DNA of 64,000 nucleotides, from assembly GCF_042665545.1 (NCBI RefSeq), contig NZ_JBHTCM010000018.1, positions 62,001 through 126,000 of the forward strand. The letters are read 5' to 3'. The position numbers and the translations under genes are program-made. The stretch is from Rhodocista pekingensis. Its GTDB lineage: Bacteria > Pseudomonadota > Alphaproteobacteria > Azospirillales > Azospirillaceae. Positions 51,028 through 58,784 of the stretch are shown piece by piece. Positions within the stretch are counted from its first letter, which is position 1; every line of letters begins with the position of its first letter. The notes beneath the pieces were generated by a model, which saw nothing but the letters and a program-made list of their open reading frames with translations, was not told the origin of the DNA and did no database searches.

Positions 51028-52119
51028 TCAGCTCTGGGTGCCGGCGGGGCCGGGAAGGCGCATCGGCACGATCTCGGCCGCCACGGGCGAGCCCTCGCGC
51101 ACCTTCTGGGTGCCGCGGGTGATGACCAGTTCCCCCTCGGCCACGCCCTCCACCGCCTCGACCACGCCGGACTGGCGCGCACCGATGACGACCAGCCGGC
51201 GCTCGACCCGGCCGTTCTTCACGGCGAAGACGTACTGGCGGTCGCCGACCGGGACCAGCGACTCTTCCGGGATCAGGACCACGCCCTTGCGCTCGTCCAG
51301 CAGCAGCCGGACGTTCATGAACAGGCCCGGCTTCAGCAGGAAGTCGTCATTGGGGATCTCGGCCACCAGGGTCAGGGTCCGGGTGACCGGATCGACACGG
51401 GTATCGACGGCGCCGATCACGCCGGTGAAGGCGCGGTCGGGGAAGACGGTGGTGCGCGCGGCGATGGACTGGCCCACGGCCAGCCGGCGCAGCGCCGCCT
51501 CCGGCACGGAGAAGTCCAGCTTCACGGTGCCGATGTCGTCCAGTGTCGTCACCTCGTCGCCCGGACGGACCAGGGCGCCGGGGCTGACATGGCGCAGGCC
51601 GGCCACGCCGGCGAAGGGGGCGCGGATCGTCAGATCCTGGAGCCGGGCGCGGGCAGCGTTGAACCGTGCCTCCGCCCCCTGGAGTTCGACGCGCAGATCA
51701 TCCACCCGGGCCTGCGCCACGGCCTGCCGGCCCAGCAGCGCGATGGCCCGTTCCAGCTCCTGCGCCACGGTGCGGCGCTGCGACTCGGCGACGGCCAGCT
51801 CGGCCTTCGCCTCCGTCGCGTCCAGCTCCACGAGCACGTCGCCGGTCTTGACCCGTTGCCCTTCGGTGAAGGAGATCTTCGAGACGATGCCCGTCAGCTT
51901 GGAGGTGACGGTGACCGCTTCGTTGGCGCGCAGGGTGCCGATGGCATCGAAGGTGACGGGGATGTCGCCCGTCGTCGCGGCGGCGGCGACCACGGCGGTG
52001 GGGCGGATCTGGGGCCCGCTCTGCTGGGCGGTGTCCTGGCGACCGGCCGCCGCATACCAGATGCCGCCGGCGGCAAGGGTAAGGGCGGCGACGGTCGCGA
52101 TCTGCCAGGCAAGGCGCAT
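51028..52119 (-). CDS. RND efflux adaptor (membrane fusion protein)
   Basis: A 363-residue AcrA/MexA-type periplasmic adaptor. The N-terminal membrane anchor or signal is LAWQIATVAALTLAAGGIWY, with no lipobox. The lipoyl halves are VTVTSKLTGIVSKISFTEGQ and TIRAPFAGVAGLRHVSPGAL, separated by a short hairpin (AVAESQRRTVAQELERAIAL). A beta-barrel and membrane-proximal domain follow (RVDPVTRTLTLVAEIPNDD). It precedes the pump gene on the same strand. An outer membrane channel would have to come from elsewhere. Confidence 0.92.
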   Translation of the reverse strand: MRLAWQIATVAALTLAAGGIWYAAAGRQDTAQQSGPQIRPTAVVAAAATTGDIPVTFDAIGTLRANEAVTVTSKLTGIVSKISFTEGQRVKTGDVLVELDATEAKAELAVAESQRRTVAQELERAIALLGRQAVAQARVDDLRVELQGAEARFNAARARLQDLTIRAPFAGVAGLRHVSPGALVRPGDEVTTLDDIGTVKLDFSVPEAALRRLAVGQSIAARTTVFPDRAFTGVIGAVDTRVDPVTRTLTLVAEIPNDDFLLKPGLFMNVRLLLDERKGVVLIPEESLVPVGDRQYVFAVKNGRVERRLVVIGARQSGVVEAVEGVAEGELVITRGTQKVREGSPVAAEIVPMRLPGPAGTQS

Positions 52120-52324
52120 GGTCAGGTCCGGTTCCGAGGCTTGGGGTGATGAGCGCCGCCGACACGGGGGCCGGCGGCCGGTGGCTCAGAATTGGCCCGA
52201 ACCCCGGATTGTTCAAGCGTTTCACTGCCGCGGGGGGCTGCGTCCGTGAAATACTCGTGCGTCTCCAGGGTCGGACCGCACACTTGCGTACCCCGAGCCG
52301 CCCCCCTCATGCCACTCCCGCGTG

Positions 52325-52340
52325 GTTACCGTTCGGTAAC
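52325..52340. promoter_or_regulatory. Perfect dyad upstream of the second efflux operon
   Basis: GTTACC-GTTC-GGTAAC is a perfect inverted repeat of the kind bound by TetR-type repressors of efflux genes. It lies about 205 bases before the adaptor start, in the only AT-richer part of the region. No tetR gene is present in the window. Confidence 0.5.
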
Positions 52341-52402
52341 GTCGCCCGGCCCGTTACAATGCAGCAAAGAAGCGGGATCGCCTGCCCGTCAGGTGGCGAG
52401 GG

Positions 52403-52963
52403 TCAGGCGGCGAGGGTCAGGCAGGCCGGCCCCACCTGCTCCACGGTGAAGGGCGCGCGCACCCCGCCGGAGAAATGCTCCGCCGTCTCCAGCGCCAGCC
52501 GCACCCGCTGTTCCGCCGGCAGATCGCGGGTGGTGTAGAGCGAACCCAGCGCATAGTGCGCCCCGCAGCCGATCGCATGGAAGCCGCGGCTGAACTCGCT
52601 GACCTGATAATCGTCCTGGATGGAGAACAGCCGCCCCTCCGTCGCCACCAGGAAGAAGCCGCCCGTCTCCACATCGTTGGAGCGGTGGGCGAAGCCGCCT
52701 TCCTTCAGGCAGATCCGCACCGACTCCACGAACTCGCAGACCATGTAGTGGAACAGGTCCTGGTCCGGCCGCCGCACCGGCGGGCGCAGGCGGAAGCGCA
52801 GAAGCTGGCCCATGCGGAAGGAACTGGTGAAGCCGACCAGGAAGTCGCCGTTGCGGAACACCTTGGGATCGGCGCGCAGGCTGATGTCCAGCCCCGCCAC
52901 CCCGGCGCTGTCGCCGCCCATCCAGACCGTGCTGCCTTCCACCAGACCGACGATACAGGTCAT
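52403..52963 (-). CDS. Stand-alone proteasome/HslV-like Ntn hydrolase
   Basis: A 186-residue protein whose first residues MTCIVGLVEGSTVWMGGDSA match the start of proteasome-type Ntn hydrolases, where Met removal would expose a nucleophilic Thr2. The GGDSAGV segment corresponds to the conserved Asp region of the fold, and the second half (GFHAIGCGAHYALGSLYTTR followed by ETAEHFSGGV) matches the alternating strands and helices of HslV-like subunits. Yet no ATPase partner (HslU, Mpa or ClpX) is encoded nearby. The family is widely seen but uncharacterised. The promoter region is shared with nothing. Function as a peptidase is inferred, not shown. Confidence 0.75.
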   Translation of the reverse strand: MTCIVGLVEGSTVWMGGDSAGVAGLDISLRADPKVFRNGDFLVGFTSSFRMGQLLRFRLRPPVRRPDQDLFHYMVCEFVESVRICLKEGGFAHRSNDVETGGFFLVATEGRLFSIQDDYQVSEFSRGFHAIGCGAHYALGSLYTTRDLPAEQRVRLALETAEHFSGGVRAPFTVEQVGPACLTLAA

Positions 52964-53313
52964 CGCACGCCTTCCCCGAAAGTCCGACCAGGAACGGCCG
53001 CGACTCTGGAGCCGGCCCGATTAAGGCTTGCTTTACGGCTCTCCGGCACAAAGGAGGTAGGGGGCGGGGGCCGCCCGGCGGCGACCGCCCCGGGACACCG
53101 TCCCCGGCGGAGACATTATCGGGACACAGGATCGGAACAGAGGAACCGGGACCGGGGGGCGGCGTTTGCCTGCCGGACCCGACGGGACCCCCTCGGCGGC
53201 CCCCTTGGTCCGCGACCGGCTGTCCGGCTTCCCGCGCCGGCTGCCGGTCGTCGCGCGGCCCGTCCGAGCCCCCCGGACGGGCCGTTGCGTTTCAGGCCCT
53301 GACGACGTCCGAC
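52964..53313. other. Intergenic region with stem-loop, no gene seen
   Basis: This 350-base region holds the upstream part of the Ntn hydrolase gene (AAGG-type ribosome binding site at its edge) and a perfect 10-bp GC-rich stem, GGCCCGTCCG at 53257-53266 with CGGACGGGCC at 53274-53283. The stem lies 30 bases past the stop of the next minus-strand gene and could end its transcript, although it lacks a T tract. Nothing else is recognised. Confidence 0.5.
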
Positions 53314-53643
53314 TCAGGCCGCGCTCAGCTCATAGCCGCGGTGGCCGATCTCCTCCAGGAAGGCGCGGTCCAGGCGCCCATAGCGCGACGGCATCTCGCG
53401 CTCGATCCGGTCCAGCAGATCGCGCGCCGCCGTCTGCCCGTTGACCTCCGCATACAGCAGGAACCAGGCCGCATAGGTCCGCCCGGCCAGACGCAGGTCG
53501 GCATCCTCCGCCTGGGGCGGCAGCACCCAGAAGCCAAGCTGTCCGTCGCGGCGCACGCCCACGAAGGGCAGCTTGCCGATGGGAAGCCTGACCGGCCGCC
53601 CCTGGCCGGGGGCCAGGGTCTGGTTCGGTGGTAAAGGACTCAC
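53314..53643 (-). CDS. Hypothetical protein, 109 residues
   Basis: Not recognised. A short disordered N-terminus (SPLPPNQTLAPGQGRP) precedes a compact region, PIGKLPFVGVRRDGQLGFWV, with a second segment AAWFLLYAEVNGQTAARDLL and a C-terminal helix DRAFLEEIGHRGYELS. No signal peptide, membrane helix or catalytic motif is visible. The GTG at 53643 is chosen because it begins after an AT-rich promoter-like area; the frame continues upstream through low-complexity sequence. A long imperfect dyad and a TATACT -10-like box lie 30-80 bases upstream. Confidence 0.55.
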   Translation of the reverse strand: MSPLPPNQTLAPGQGRPVRLPIGKLPFVGVRRDGQLGFWVLPPQAEDADLRLAGRTYAAWFLLYAEVNGQTAARDLLDRIEREMPSRYGRLDRAFLEEIGHRGYELSAA

Positions 53644-53689
53644 GGCTCTCGCACCCCCGGTTTCCGGGCGTTCACTTGCGGTTAACAAG

Positions 53690-53725
53690 TATAGAATCAG
53701 ACAAGCTCTTGTGCCTGAGACTATA
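53690..53725. promoter_or_regulatory. AT-rich 36-base imperfect dyad with core palindrome
   Basis: Matching outer arms TATAG/CTATA and TCAG/CTGA frame a perfect core palindrome ACAAG-CT-CTTGT (53701-53712), in DNA of unusual AT content for this window. It lies 47-82 bases upstream of the 109-residue protein gene and probably contains its promoter and an operator. Confidence 0.45.
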
Positions 53726-53828
53726 GAGTCGGGATTCCCGGCGGTGCAACGGCGGTGTACCCGCTGCGTCGCCATGGCCGCATTTCCGGGGCGTGTCTTG
53801 CCGGGGGCATCGCCCGGGCAGGCGGGTC

Positions 53829-55613
53829 TCAGCCGGTCAGCGGCCAGACCAGGGCGATCAGCGGCACGCCGACCGCCAGCACGGTCAGCGACAAAGGCAG
53901 CCCCAGCCGCCAGTAGTCGCTGAAGCGGTAGCCGGCGGGCCCCATCACCAGCGTGTTCGACTGGTGCCCGATGGGGGTCAGGAAGTCGCTGCTGGCCCCG
54001 ACCGCCACGGCCATCAGGAACGGGTCGGGGTTCAGGCCCAGATGCTGGGCCAGCCCCACCCCGATGGGGGCCATCACCAGCACCGTGGCGGCGTTGTTCA
54101 GCACCGGCGTGACCAGCATCGTCGCCGCCATGATCAGGGCCAGGGCGACGACCGGGGGCACGCCGCTGACCGCCAGCGACAGCCAGCCGGCGATCACCTC
54201 GGTGCCGCCGGTGTCGCGCAGCGCGTTGCTGACCGGGATCAGGGCGCCCAGCAGCACGATCACGGGCCATTCGATGCTGCCGTAGACCTCGCGCAGGGCC
54301 AGCGCCCGGGTCAGCACCAGCACCAGCACGGCGGCCACGAAGGCGACCGCCACCGGCAGCAGGCCCAGCGCCGCCAGCAGCACGGCCGCCGCCATCACCG
54401 CGGCCGGCAGCACCCGGTTGCCGGGCTTGCCGAGCTGGAGATTGCGCTCGGCCAGCGGCAGGCAGCCCAGCGCCGCCAGCGTGTCCGGCATGTCCGCCAG
54501 CGGCCCTTGCAGGACGATGACGTCGCCCGGTTGCAGCTTCACCCGCTTCAGCCGGGTGATGGCGGTGCGGTCGTGCCGGCCGATGGCCAGCAGGTTCACG
54601 CCGTAGCGGTGGCGCAGCCGCAGCTCCGCCGGCGAGCAGCCGACGACGGGGGAGGTCTCCGTCACCACCGCTTCGACGACGCCGTAGCCATCGCCGGCGG
54701 CCAGCGGCGGGGTGTCGTCGCCGTCGTCCTCCAGCACCAGCCCGGCGGCATCCGCCACCCGCTTCACGATGGTCGGATCGCCCTCCAGCAGCAGGATGTC
54801 GTCGGCCAGCAGCGTCCAGTGCCCGTGCGGCACGTAGCGGCGGAAGCCCTCGCGCACCACGGCGGCGACGGTGACGTCGCCCTCGCCCTCGTCCTCGAGC
54901 TGCCGCACGGTGCGGCCGACGAAGGGCGAGCCCTCGGGCAGCCGCACCTCCATCGTGTAGTCCTCGATCCGGAACTTGTCCTGCGGGTCGCCCTGACCCC
55001 GTCGGTGCCGCGGCAGCAGCCGCCAGCCGACGGCGACGATCAGCAGCCCCGCTGCGGTGACGCCCAGCCCGACGGGCGCGAAGTCGAACATGGCGAAGCC
55101 CTCGCCCAGCATGTCGCGCCGGACCCCGGAGATCAGGATGTTGGGCGGCGTGCCCACCAGCGTGATCAGTCCGCCCAGCAGCGAGGCGAAGGACAGCGGC
55201 ATCAGCAGTTCCGCCGGGGAGCGCCCGCTGCGCTGCGCCACCCGCAGCGCCACCGGCAGGAACACGGCCAGCGCGCCGACATTGTTCATGAAGGCCGACA
55301 GGGTGGCGACCATGCCGGCCAGGATCAGCACCTGCGCATCCGGCCCGCGCAGCAGCGGACCCAGTGGCCGCAGCGCCGCATCGACCAGCCCGGAATTGCG
55401 GATTGCCGTGCTGAGCACCAGCACCGCCGCCACGGTGACGACGGCGGTATCGGAGAAGCCGGAGAACGCCTTCTCCCCCGGCACCACCCCCAGCACGACC
55501 GCGGCCACCAGGGCCAGCATCGCCACCAGATCGTAGCGCAGCCGGTCCCAGATGAAGAGCGCGAGCGCCCCGGCCAGGATGCCGAAGACGATGAGCTGGT
55601 CGCCCGTGGGCAT
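53829..55613 (-). CDS. SLC13/DASS-type anion transporter with RCK_C (TrkA_C) domains
   Basis: A 594-residue ion transporter of the CitT/ArsB/SLC13 superfamily. The N-terminal half has about five membrane helices, including NNVGALAVFLPVALRVAQR and SFASLLGGLITLVGTPPNIL, the TPPN-type substrate motif. The middle (about 200-370) holds two RCK_C domains (MEVRLPEGSPFVGRTVRQLE and KRVKLQPGDVIVLQG), and the C-terminal half repeats the membrane pattern (ATMLVTPVLNNAATVLVMAP). Sulfate, arsenite or dicarboxylates are possible substrates. The ATG at 55613 has GGAGG eight bases upstream; a GTG at 55632-55634 overlapping the CBS gene stop is an alternative. Confidence 0.9.
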   Translation of the reverse strand: MPTGDQLIVFGILAGALALFIWDRLRYDLVAMLALVAAVVLGVVPGEKAFSGFSDTAVVTVAAVLVLSTAIRNSGLVDAALRPLGPLLRGPDAQVLILAGMVATLSAFMNNVGALAVFLPVALRVAQRSGRSPAELLMPLSFASLLGGLITLVGTPPNILISGVRRDMLGEGFAMFDFAPVGLGVTAAGLLIVAVGWRLLPRHRRGQGDPQDKFRIEDYTMEVRLPEGSPFVGRTVRQLEDEGEGDVTVAAVVREGFRRYVPHGHWTLLADDILLLEGDPTIVKRVADAAGLVLEDDGDDTPPLAAGDGYGVVEAVVTETSPVVGCSPAELRLRHRYGVNLLAIGRHDRTAITRLKRVKLQPGDVIVLQGPLADMPDTLAALGCLPLAERNLQLGKPGNRVLPAAVMAAAVLLAALGLLPVAVAFVAAVLVLVLTRALALREVYGSIEWPVIVLLGALIPVSNALRDTGGTEVIAGWLSLAVSGVPPVVALALIMAATMLVTPVLNNAATVLVMAPIGVGLAQHLGLNPDPFLMAVAVGASSDFLTPIGHQSNTLVMGPAGYRFSDYWRLGLPLSLTVLAVGVPLIALVWPLTG

Positions 55614-55630
55614 GCCGGGAGCCTCCGGCG

Positions 55631-56053
55631 TCACCGCAGCGGCCCCCGCCCGCCCGGTTCCTCCCCGACCGGCGCTCCGGTCGCCGCCCCGGCTGCGGAC
55701 AGGATCGCGCGCGCCCCCAGCATGCCGACGACGCGGCCCCCCTCCAGCACCGGCACACGCCGCACCTGACGGGACTCCATGCGGCGCACGACGGCTTCCA
55801 CGGACTCGTCGGCCGTACAGGTCAGCAGGTCGGAGGACATCACCGCGTCCACCGGGGTGGTGGCGGGATCGCGGCCCTGTGCCACGACCCGGATGAGCAC
55901 GTCGCGGTCGGTCAGGATGCCGCGCAGGTCGGCCGCCTCTCCCACCGGCAGCGCACCGGTGTCCAGCTCTGCCATGAGCCGGGCGGCCTGCTGCACGCTG
56001 GTGTCGGGACTCAGGAAATGCACGTCCCGGGTCATGATCTCGGCGACCCTCAT
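55631..56053 (-). CDS. Tandem CBS-domain protein
   Basis: A 140-residue cytoplasmic protein that consists of two CBS motifs (about 1-60 and 68-125: MRVAEIMTRDVHFLSPDTSV and VRRMESRQVRRVPVLEGGRV), which bind adenosine nucleotides such as ATP or AMP and often gate transporters. The ATG at 56053 has GAGACGAGG upstream. It lies directly ahead of the SLC13-type transporter gene (18 bases between the stop and its ATG) and probably regulates that carrier. Confidence 0.9.
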   Translation of the reverse strand: MRVAEIMTRDVHFLSPDTSVQQAARLMAELDTGALPVGEAADLRGILTDRDVLIRVVAQGRDPATTPVDAVMSSDLLTCTADESVEAVVRRMESRQVRRVPVLEGGRVVGMLGARAILSAAGAATGAPVGEEPGGRGPLR

Positions 56054-56184
56054 GGCCTCGTCTCCGTTACCGGCAAGTCCGGGCGAGCCGCCCGGCGGGT
56101 GTTTCAAGCCGGGCTACGCCCGGCGGGGGTCAACACGGGTCCCCGGGCCGGCGTTCCAGGCCGGGCCGGCAGCGGGAGAGGGCG

Positions 56185-57129
56185 ATGCGGCGATGCGGGG
56201 CGGAAACGGGCCGGGACCGGGAAGCGGCGGGCAGGCCGGTGGCCCGCAGGGCGCTGCTGGCGGCTGCCCTGGGCGGGGCGGGGCTGCTGGCGCTGCCGGG
56301 CCGGCTGCGGCCGGCGGCCGGGCAGGGGCTGCGGCCTGCGGCCGGGCAAGGGGTAGGGCAGGGCGCGGGGCAGGAGGCCGGCGCGGACCCCCTGGACCCG
56401 ACCGCCTGCCTCGACGATTTCCAGTCCTACCGCGAGGCCGCCACCGACCTTCTGCCCGAGGTCGAGGAGGCGGTGCGGCGCGCCACCGCCGACAGGCGCG
56501 ACGCCGCCGGGGTCGCTCCCCTGGTGCCGGACGAACGGCTGCGCTGGATCGCCCGCTTCTACGCCGCCCACATCACCCGGGCCGGGCTGTCGCACACCGA
56601 TCCGCAGGGGCGCGGCCCGGGGCAGCGGATCGGGCTGCTGCACCGGCGGCTGGTCGGGCCGGCGGGCGAGAACCTGTTCCAGAGCAGCCGTCTCCCGCCG
56701 TCCGGGCGGGAGGCTGCCGGCAGCGTCGCCGTGGACAGCCTGATGGAGTCCCCCGGCCACCGGCGCAACATCCTGGAACGACGCTGGACCCATGCCGGCA
56801 TGGGGGCGGTGGCGGACGGCGACGGCTTCGTGGTGGTGCAGCTCTTCGCCCAGCGCGCCGCCCTGCTGGCCGGACCGATGCCGGCCGTGCTGGAGGCGGG
56901 GCGGCCGCTGCCGCCCGTGGCGCGCCAGTTCGCGGAGGGGATGCCGGACCGGGTCGGCTTCGGCCCGCCGACGGACGGGCCGGTCGCCGTGGACACGGTG
57001 CCGCTGGCCGACGCGCGGACGCCGGCCGCGCCGGGCATCTACCGCAGCCTCTACGCCTTCCTGCGCGAGCGCACGGCGTCCGGCGCGCATTACGAGATCG
57101 CCCCCGGCCCGATCGTCCGGGTCGGCTGA
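56185..57129 (+). CDS. Secreted CAP (SCP/PR-1) domain protein
   Basis: A 314-residue protein with an Arg-rich signal (VARRALLAAALGGAGLLALP, possibly twin-arginine) and an Ala/Gly/Gln repeat (GLRPAAGQ). The CAP domain follows (about 95-235), with DERLRWIARFYAAHITRAGL, GLSHTDPQGRGPGQRIG and the signature GENLFQSS and SPGHRRNIL. CAP proteins are secreted and often bind lipids or act on the cell wall, but no activity can be assigned. The C-terminal 80 residues are variable and not recognised. It is divergent from the CBS-protein gene. Confidence 0.82.
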   Translation: MRRCGAETGRDREAAGRPVARRALLAAALGGAGLLALPGRLRPAAGQGLRPAAGQGVGQGAGQEAGADPLDPTACLDDFQSYREAATDLLPEVEEAVRRATADRRDAAGVAPLVPDERLRWIARFYAAHITRAGLSHTDPQGRGPGQRIGLLHRRLVGPAGENLFQSSRLPPSGREAAGSVAVDSLMESPGHRRNILERRWTHAGMGAVADGDGFVVVQLFAQRAALLAGPMPAVLEAGRPLPPVARQFAEGMPDRVGFGPPTDGPVAVDTVPLADARTPAAPGIYRSLYAFLRERTASGAHYEIAPGPIVRVG

Positions 57130-57155
57130 ACCGGCAGGATCAAGGGCGGGCCGGA

Positions 57156-57344
57156 TCAATGCCCCGCGGCGTGGGCGTGCCGGCGGCCTTCCTCGCTCAG
57201 CACGTAGCGGCGGCTGCAATAGGGGCAGTCCACCTCGCCCTTCGCGCCCAGCGGCAGATAGACGAGCGGGTGGCCCAGCGCGCCGCCGCCGCCGTCGCAG
57301 CCGACCGTCGCATCGTCCACATGGATGATCTCAAGCGGTTGCAT
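57156..57344 (-). CDS. CHCC zinc-finger protein (zf-CHCC)
   Basis: A 62-residue protein of the zf-CHCC family, related to NDUFS6 of complex I. The metal ligands are Cys16, His25, Cys40 and Cys43 (DCPYCSRRYVL), giving the C-H-C-C pattern. Such proteins are generally annotated as zinc-finger domain-containing in alphaproteobacteria and may help complex I assembly. The ATG has a GGGAGAG ribosome binding site eight bases upstream; the C-terminus ends with HAHAAGH, possibly a further metal site. Confidence 0.88.
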   Translation of the reverse strand: MQPLEIIHVDDATVGCDGGGGALGHPLVYLPLGAKGEVDCPYCSRRYVLSEEGRRHAHAAGH

Positions 57345-57749
57345 GGCCTCTCTCCCTTTTTTCGCGCCCGGTTCTTCCGGCCCGGTGTTTCCGTCCCCGG
57401 CCCGGCCGTCAGCCTGGCCTCCGGCGCTGCGGCCGGCATCATACCCGAGCGTCCGCTCCGATCAACCGCCCGCGGCCGGCGCTTCCGGTCAGGGTGGCGG
57501 CCAGGGCAGCGGGCGGGGTGGCTGCCAGGGCAGCGGGCGGGGCGGGGAGAGGGACAATCCCGGGGCCGGAGCCGCCGGCCGGGACGCGGGCGATTGACCG
57601 GCCGGCGGAAGCGATGTTACGCCATCCCCGGATGTCGCGCCTCTCGGGGGGGCGGTCCCGGCCATGCCTGCCGGACCGGACCGATGCCCCGCCGGTCCGA
57701 ACCCGTCAGCCGCGGACATCACCCGACCGTTCAGGAAGCCAGGCCGCCC
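57345..57749. other. Intergenic region with 24-nt direct repeats
   Basis: This 405-base region between the zinc-finger gene and the ABC ATPase gene contains no credible gene. It carries two adjacent 24-base direct repeats (57493-57516 and 57517-57540, one mismatch) rich in G and C. The shared divergent promoters are not evident. Confidence 0.5.
57493..57540. repeat. 24-nt direct repeat, two copies
   Basis: Units ggtggcggccagggcagcgg(gcgg) and the same with one T are adjacent and in register. Confidence 0.85.
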
Positions 57750-58784
57750 ATGCCCGACATGACCCTGCCCCCCGCCGCCGGTTCCGGGGCCCCCGCCGGC
57801 GCGGTGCTGCCGCCCGACCAGGCGGTCGAGGTCCATGACCTGCGCAAGATCTACAAGGGCACCGGCCGCGCCCCCGCGAAGGAGGCGCTGAAGGGCATCT
57901 CCCTCAGCATCCCGCGCGGTTCCCTCTACGGCCTGCTGGGGCCGAACGGGGCGGGCAAGAGCACCTTCATCAACATCCTGGCCGGGCTGGTGAACAAGAC
58001 CAGCGGCACGGCCCGGATCTGGGGCATCGACATCGACCAGGACCCGCGCAGCGCCCGCGCCGCCATCGGCGTGGTGCCGCAGGAGCTGAACCTGGACCCG
58101 TTCTTCACCCCGCGGGAGATCCTGGATCTCCAGGCCGGCCTCTACGGCGTGCCGAAGCGGGAGCGCCAGACCGACCGGCTGCTGGAGGCGGTCGGCTTGC
58201 AGGACAAGGCCGACGCCTATGCCCGCACCCTCTCCGGTGGCATGCGCCGGCGGCTGATGGTGGCGAAGGCCATGGTCCACGCCCCGCCCGTGCTGGTGCT
58301 GGACGAGCCCACCGCCGGCGTGGACGTGGAGCTGCGCCAGTCCCTCTGGGCGCATGTGCGCGAACTGAACCGGGCCGGCACCACGGTGGTGCTGACGACG
58401 CACTACCTGGAGGAAGCGGAGCAGCTGTGCGACACCATTGCCATCGTCAACCATGGCCAGGTCGTCGCCTGTGACAGCAAGCAGCAGCTCCTGAAGCGGC
58501 TGGACCAGAAGGAACTGGTCGTGCATCTCGGCCAGGACGTGGACGCGCTGCCCGAGGCGCTGGCCGCCTGCGACGCCGAACTCCAGGGCTCCCGCCGCAT
58601 CGTCATCCGCTACCGGCCCAGCCGGGCGCGGGTGGGCGACATTCTGGGGGCCGTCTCCGCCGCCGGCCTGTCCATCGTGGACCTGACGACGGTCGAGTCC
58701 GACCTGGAGGACCTGTTCCTGCAACTGACCCGGGCGCCCCAGGCCGCCGCCGCGGCCACCGCCCACGACGATGAGTACCGCTGA
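57750..58784 (+). CDS. ABC-2 type transporter ATPase (DrrA/CcmA-like)
   Basis: A 344-residue ABC ATPase. Walker A GPNGAGKSTF near residue 65, then VVPQELNLDPFFTPREILDL (Q-loop), signature LSGGMRRRLMVAKAMVH, Walker B VLVLDEPTAGVDVELRQSLW and switch TTHYLEEAEQLCD. The C-terminal 80 residues (VHLGQDVDALPEALAACDAE and onward) are a DUF4162-like extension typical of ABC-2 type exporters. No permease gene is adjacent: the next gene is an overlapping hydrolase. The permease may therefore lie elsewhere. The ATG at 57750 is preceded by AGG. Confidence 0.88.
   Translation: MPDMTLPPAAGSGAPAGAVLPPDQAVEVHDLRKIYKGTGRAPAKEALKGISLSIPRGSLYGLLGPNGAGKSTFINILAGLVNKTSGTARIWGIDIDQDPRSARAAIGVVPQELNLDPFFTPREILDLQAGLYGVPKRERQTDRLLEAVGLQDKADAYARTLSGGMRRRLMVAKAMVHAPPVLVLDEPTAGVDVELRQSLWAHVRELNRAGTTVVLTTHYLEEAEQLCDTIAIVNHGQVVACDSKQQLLKRLDQKELVVHLGQDVDALPEALAACDAELQGSRRIVIRYRPSRARVGDILGAVSAAGLSIVDLTTVESDLEDLFLQLTRAPQAAAAATAHDDEYR

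Noticed and set aside
47603..52249. A long open frame (about 1548 codons) on the plus strand across the second efflux operon
   Set aside because: It is antisense to the RND pump and adaptor, both of which have clear family motifs on the minus strand.
56185..57129. The CAP-domain protein as a peptidase or allergen-type toxin
   Set aside because: Only the general CAP motifs are visible; no catalytic set can be shown, so no activity was assigned.
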